Positions 61,689-64,000 of a stretch of DNA of 64,000 bases are shown one piece after another. Numbering within the stretch: the stretch's first letter is position 1; each line of letters opens with the position of its first letter. Source of the stretch: Erythrocercus mccallii (Eukaryota > Chordata > Aves > Passeriformes > Dicruridae); assembly GCA_013397435.1 (NCBI GenBank), contig VZRG01000201.1:89541-153540 (forward strand). Direction: 5' to 3'. The notes under the pieces were generated by a model. That model was not told where the DNA came from and did not search any database. It was given only the letters and a program-made list of their open reading frames with translations. The position numbers and the translations under genes are program-made.

Positions 61689-64000
61689 GCTGCCTTTTTT
61701 CTCTCTGCACTCATTGTCTCTGGAATTGCTCCTGACATGCTTTCTATGTCAAATTTGTGGAGTGTAGGGTGTTCTTTTTGTATTACATTCTCCAGCATAC
61801 TGTTAACCTTTTCTGTCAGCATTTAGAGTTTGCCCTTTCACAGTTCATTGTCACAATATTTTCCTTCTGGGAGTTACTGTTTAGCCATAATATCAAATCT
61901 AATATTGTCCTGATGCCCAATGGAATGCATGTAACCTTTGTAGATCAGTATAATAAATATGATTTTACCAGGACTCAGAGCAGGAGATTAAACTCTATTT
62001 TACAGCCATTGCCATTACTAACAAATGCTCCTTCCAGTCTGACTCCCTCTTGATTAAGGTGATGACTTAGACAGGTTTGGTTCTACCTAGGACATAATCA
62101 TCTAAATTCATGCAATGCCATGGCTTTTAACACTGCTCAATTTTGCTGTTTTGAACAAAGCATCTCAAATCAAACAGGTACAAGAACATTGTTGAATGCA
62201 CGCCCCTTGTAGACAGAAATGCAGTGACCAAGAGGATTATTAAATACCCTGCATTAATACAGATGGAGATAAACACAGACTCAGAGATTCATTTATCAGA
62301 TAAATAATGTAAAAGTAGGAAATAGACACACTTCTCTGCATGCCTGCATTTACACCTGAAAGAAGGTAGAGAGGTAAGAGATACTAGTGTATAGATGGAA
62401 TGACATAGATGTATAACTGACATATCTATTTTAGCCTGACACACAGGCTATGGAATAAGGAATAAACAGGTTTTTAGGGTGCACTTTTTCTTTTCCTGAG
62501 CCACACAGCACCATGAAACGGCCCCGTAGCCTTTTGTAAATTTTGTTGGTTTATTTTTGCCTATAAAAGCCTTGATGTTGAAAAGTGTTGGGAAATTAAG
62601 TCATTAAATCCAGCTTTGTCTCCAGTGGTGGGGGCAGGGAGAGTTGACAGGAAAATATGAACACAGCTATTTACAGGAATTGAAATTTGAAACTTATATG
62701 AGAAATATGTGCAGGAGTGGTAAAGAGGAGGGATTTTTAACTGTTACCATTACTCTTAATAGGTGCAGTGGAAAAACTAAAAACAAACTGGGAGAAATTG
62801 CATGAATATTCATCAGCTGCTACTGCTTCATCTTTTTAAATTATAAAGCTTTTCAGAAGAAGAAAGGTTTCGTGTATGAACTGGCAGTGATGTCATGAAG
62901 AGCAAAATATGCTCTGTTTTTTTCAATGGACTTAATGTTCAAATAAAATTTGAGAAATGACAGTAGATAAATCACGATGTTGGAAAGGAATTAAGGACAA
63001 TAAATATAGGAGCGTAGTACAGATGCTGTATTAAGAACTGGCAACTGACTTCACTTTTCCCTCCTCTTCACTTAAATTTTCTGTGAAACTTTTTAGACTG
63101 GAATTTGTACTTAGTTGACCATGCAACTTATAATGAAAGAATAAAAACTGAGTTTATAGTTGCTATTACCTCTTTTACAGCCTATGAATCCCTTCTTGTT
63201 ATTAGTGAAATCACTCCTAGTTACTTTTTTCTTTTTCTGGAAAGAACTGTGATACTTCACCAGTTTGTAGAATAATGTAAATACCCTTGTTGGGGAAATA
63301 TAAATTCAGACACATCAGTTTTTGTCCTGTACATGAAAGTGATGGAATAAAAGCTGTGACAATTACCTGTCTTTTGCCTTGTCTCTGAAAATCTTTGGTC
63401 ACTTGAATGGACATTTGTGTTAGGTTGACAGTCACCAGTGCCTCCTAGGCATGGCTGACCTTGGGAGCCCTTGTCAATCAACCTATCACTGAACCTGTCT
63501 TACCTTCTATATTAAACTTATTCCCTCTGGAAACCCTGAAATCCATCAACCAGGTGCATTCTCTTACCAAAACTCAGTGACCTCCTGGGGAGTGAAACTC
63601 AGCAAAAGTCTTGGTAAAACTGGATATGCTTGGATTGTGTTACAGCAGCCACAGCTGCTGAGCTCTGAATGCCTGCTGAATTGCGTAGACTGCCTGAAAT
63701 ATCTGTGTCACAGGAGGCAAGAGACTGTCACTTTGCTGCTTTCTGCATCCACTTACGAGCATTTTATTTCATTGTAATACCAAGAACAGGAAAAGTTATT
63801 AAGAGATGCCAGGAGATGAGGATTCAATTACAGTTTATTTCAAAATCCTCAGATAGAAAGTAGATTTACAAGGTACAGGTACATATTTCGTCCAAGTAAT
63901 AATGACAACTATTATTGCCCTTTTACAATATGAATGACATGAGGAAGAAAGGGTTAAATTTTTTTCTGTGTCTTTCATGTTCAGAATCAGAAACTCAGGA
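61689..64000. other. Unassigned stretch to the window end
   Basis: No gene or named repeat recognised in the last 2.3 kb. A 12-bp palindrome, ATGAATATTCAT (62802-62813), is the only short symmetrical word noted. Confidence 0.5.

Noticed and set aside
62802..62813. Palindrome ATGAATATTCAT resembling POU-factor sites
   Set aside because: A 12-bp A/T-rich palindrome is expected by chance; no cluster of sites around it.

Overview
This window looks like non-coding nuclear DNA from a bird, probably a songbird or close relative. It is AT-rich with no dense gene packing, operons, ribosome-binding sites or tRNA/rRNA genes. Its recognisable content is mostly CR1 LINE fragments, the dominant LINE family of birds and reptiles, plus endogenous-retrovirus LTRs of a type familiar from avian genomes. 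Primate- or rodent-type repeats (Alu, L1, B1) are absent. I find no intact protein-coding gene. Every open frame is at most 144 codons, and those I can identify are pieces of CR1, microsatellite translations or chance frames. The window is best read as intergenic or deep-intronic DNA.

Layout. 1-2.8 kb: a CR1 endonuclease-domain fragment (minus), a GGAAAT hexanucleotide repeat, and a CR1 that appears to be interrupted by a second CR1 (plus). 4.2-4.7 kb: CR1 (minus). 11.4-14.1 kb: a short CR1 (minus), an LTR in minus orientation, a decayed coding-like stretch of unknown origin, and an old CR1 (minus). 22.0-26.5 kb: three CR1 pieces. 33-34 kb: a second decayed coding-like stretch and a GATA repeat. 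35.1-41.7 kb: two very old CR1 copies (plus) around a younger one (minus). 42.8-43.5 kb: a solo LTR with a perfect 5-bp target duplication, followed by a strong hairpin at 43.94 kb. 50.3-50.9 kb: a plus-oriented LTR carrying a GTGA microsatellite. 60.4-61.7 kb: a third LTR of the same family, split by a CR1 insertion. The long stretches between these hold nothing I can name.

CR1 copies occur on both strands at clearly different ages. Some retain recognisable 3' ends (ATTCTATGATTCTA or ATTCTGTGATTCTGTGA). Others survive only as scattered reverse-transcriptase codons. The intervals I call CR1 or LTR add up to roughly 9 kb, about one seventh of the window, which is a lower bound because very old copies are hard to see by eye. 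No candidate for a new biological system emerged. The most informative observations are the nested insertions, the TSD-flanked LTR, the 16-bp hairpin and the two unidentified coding-like relics.
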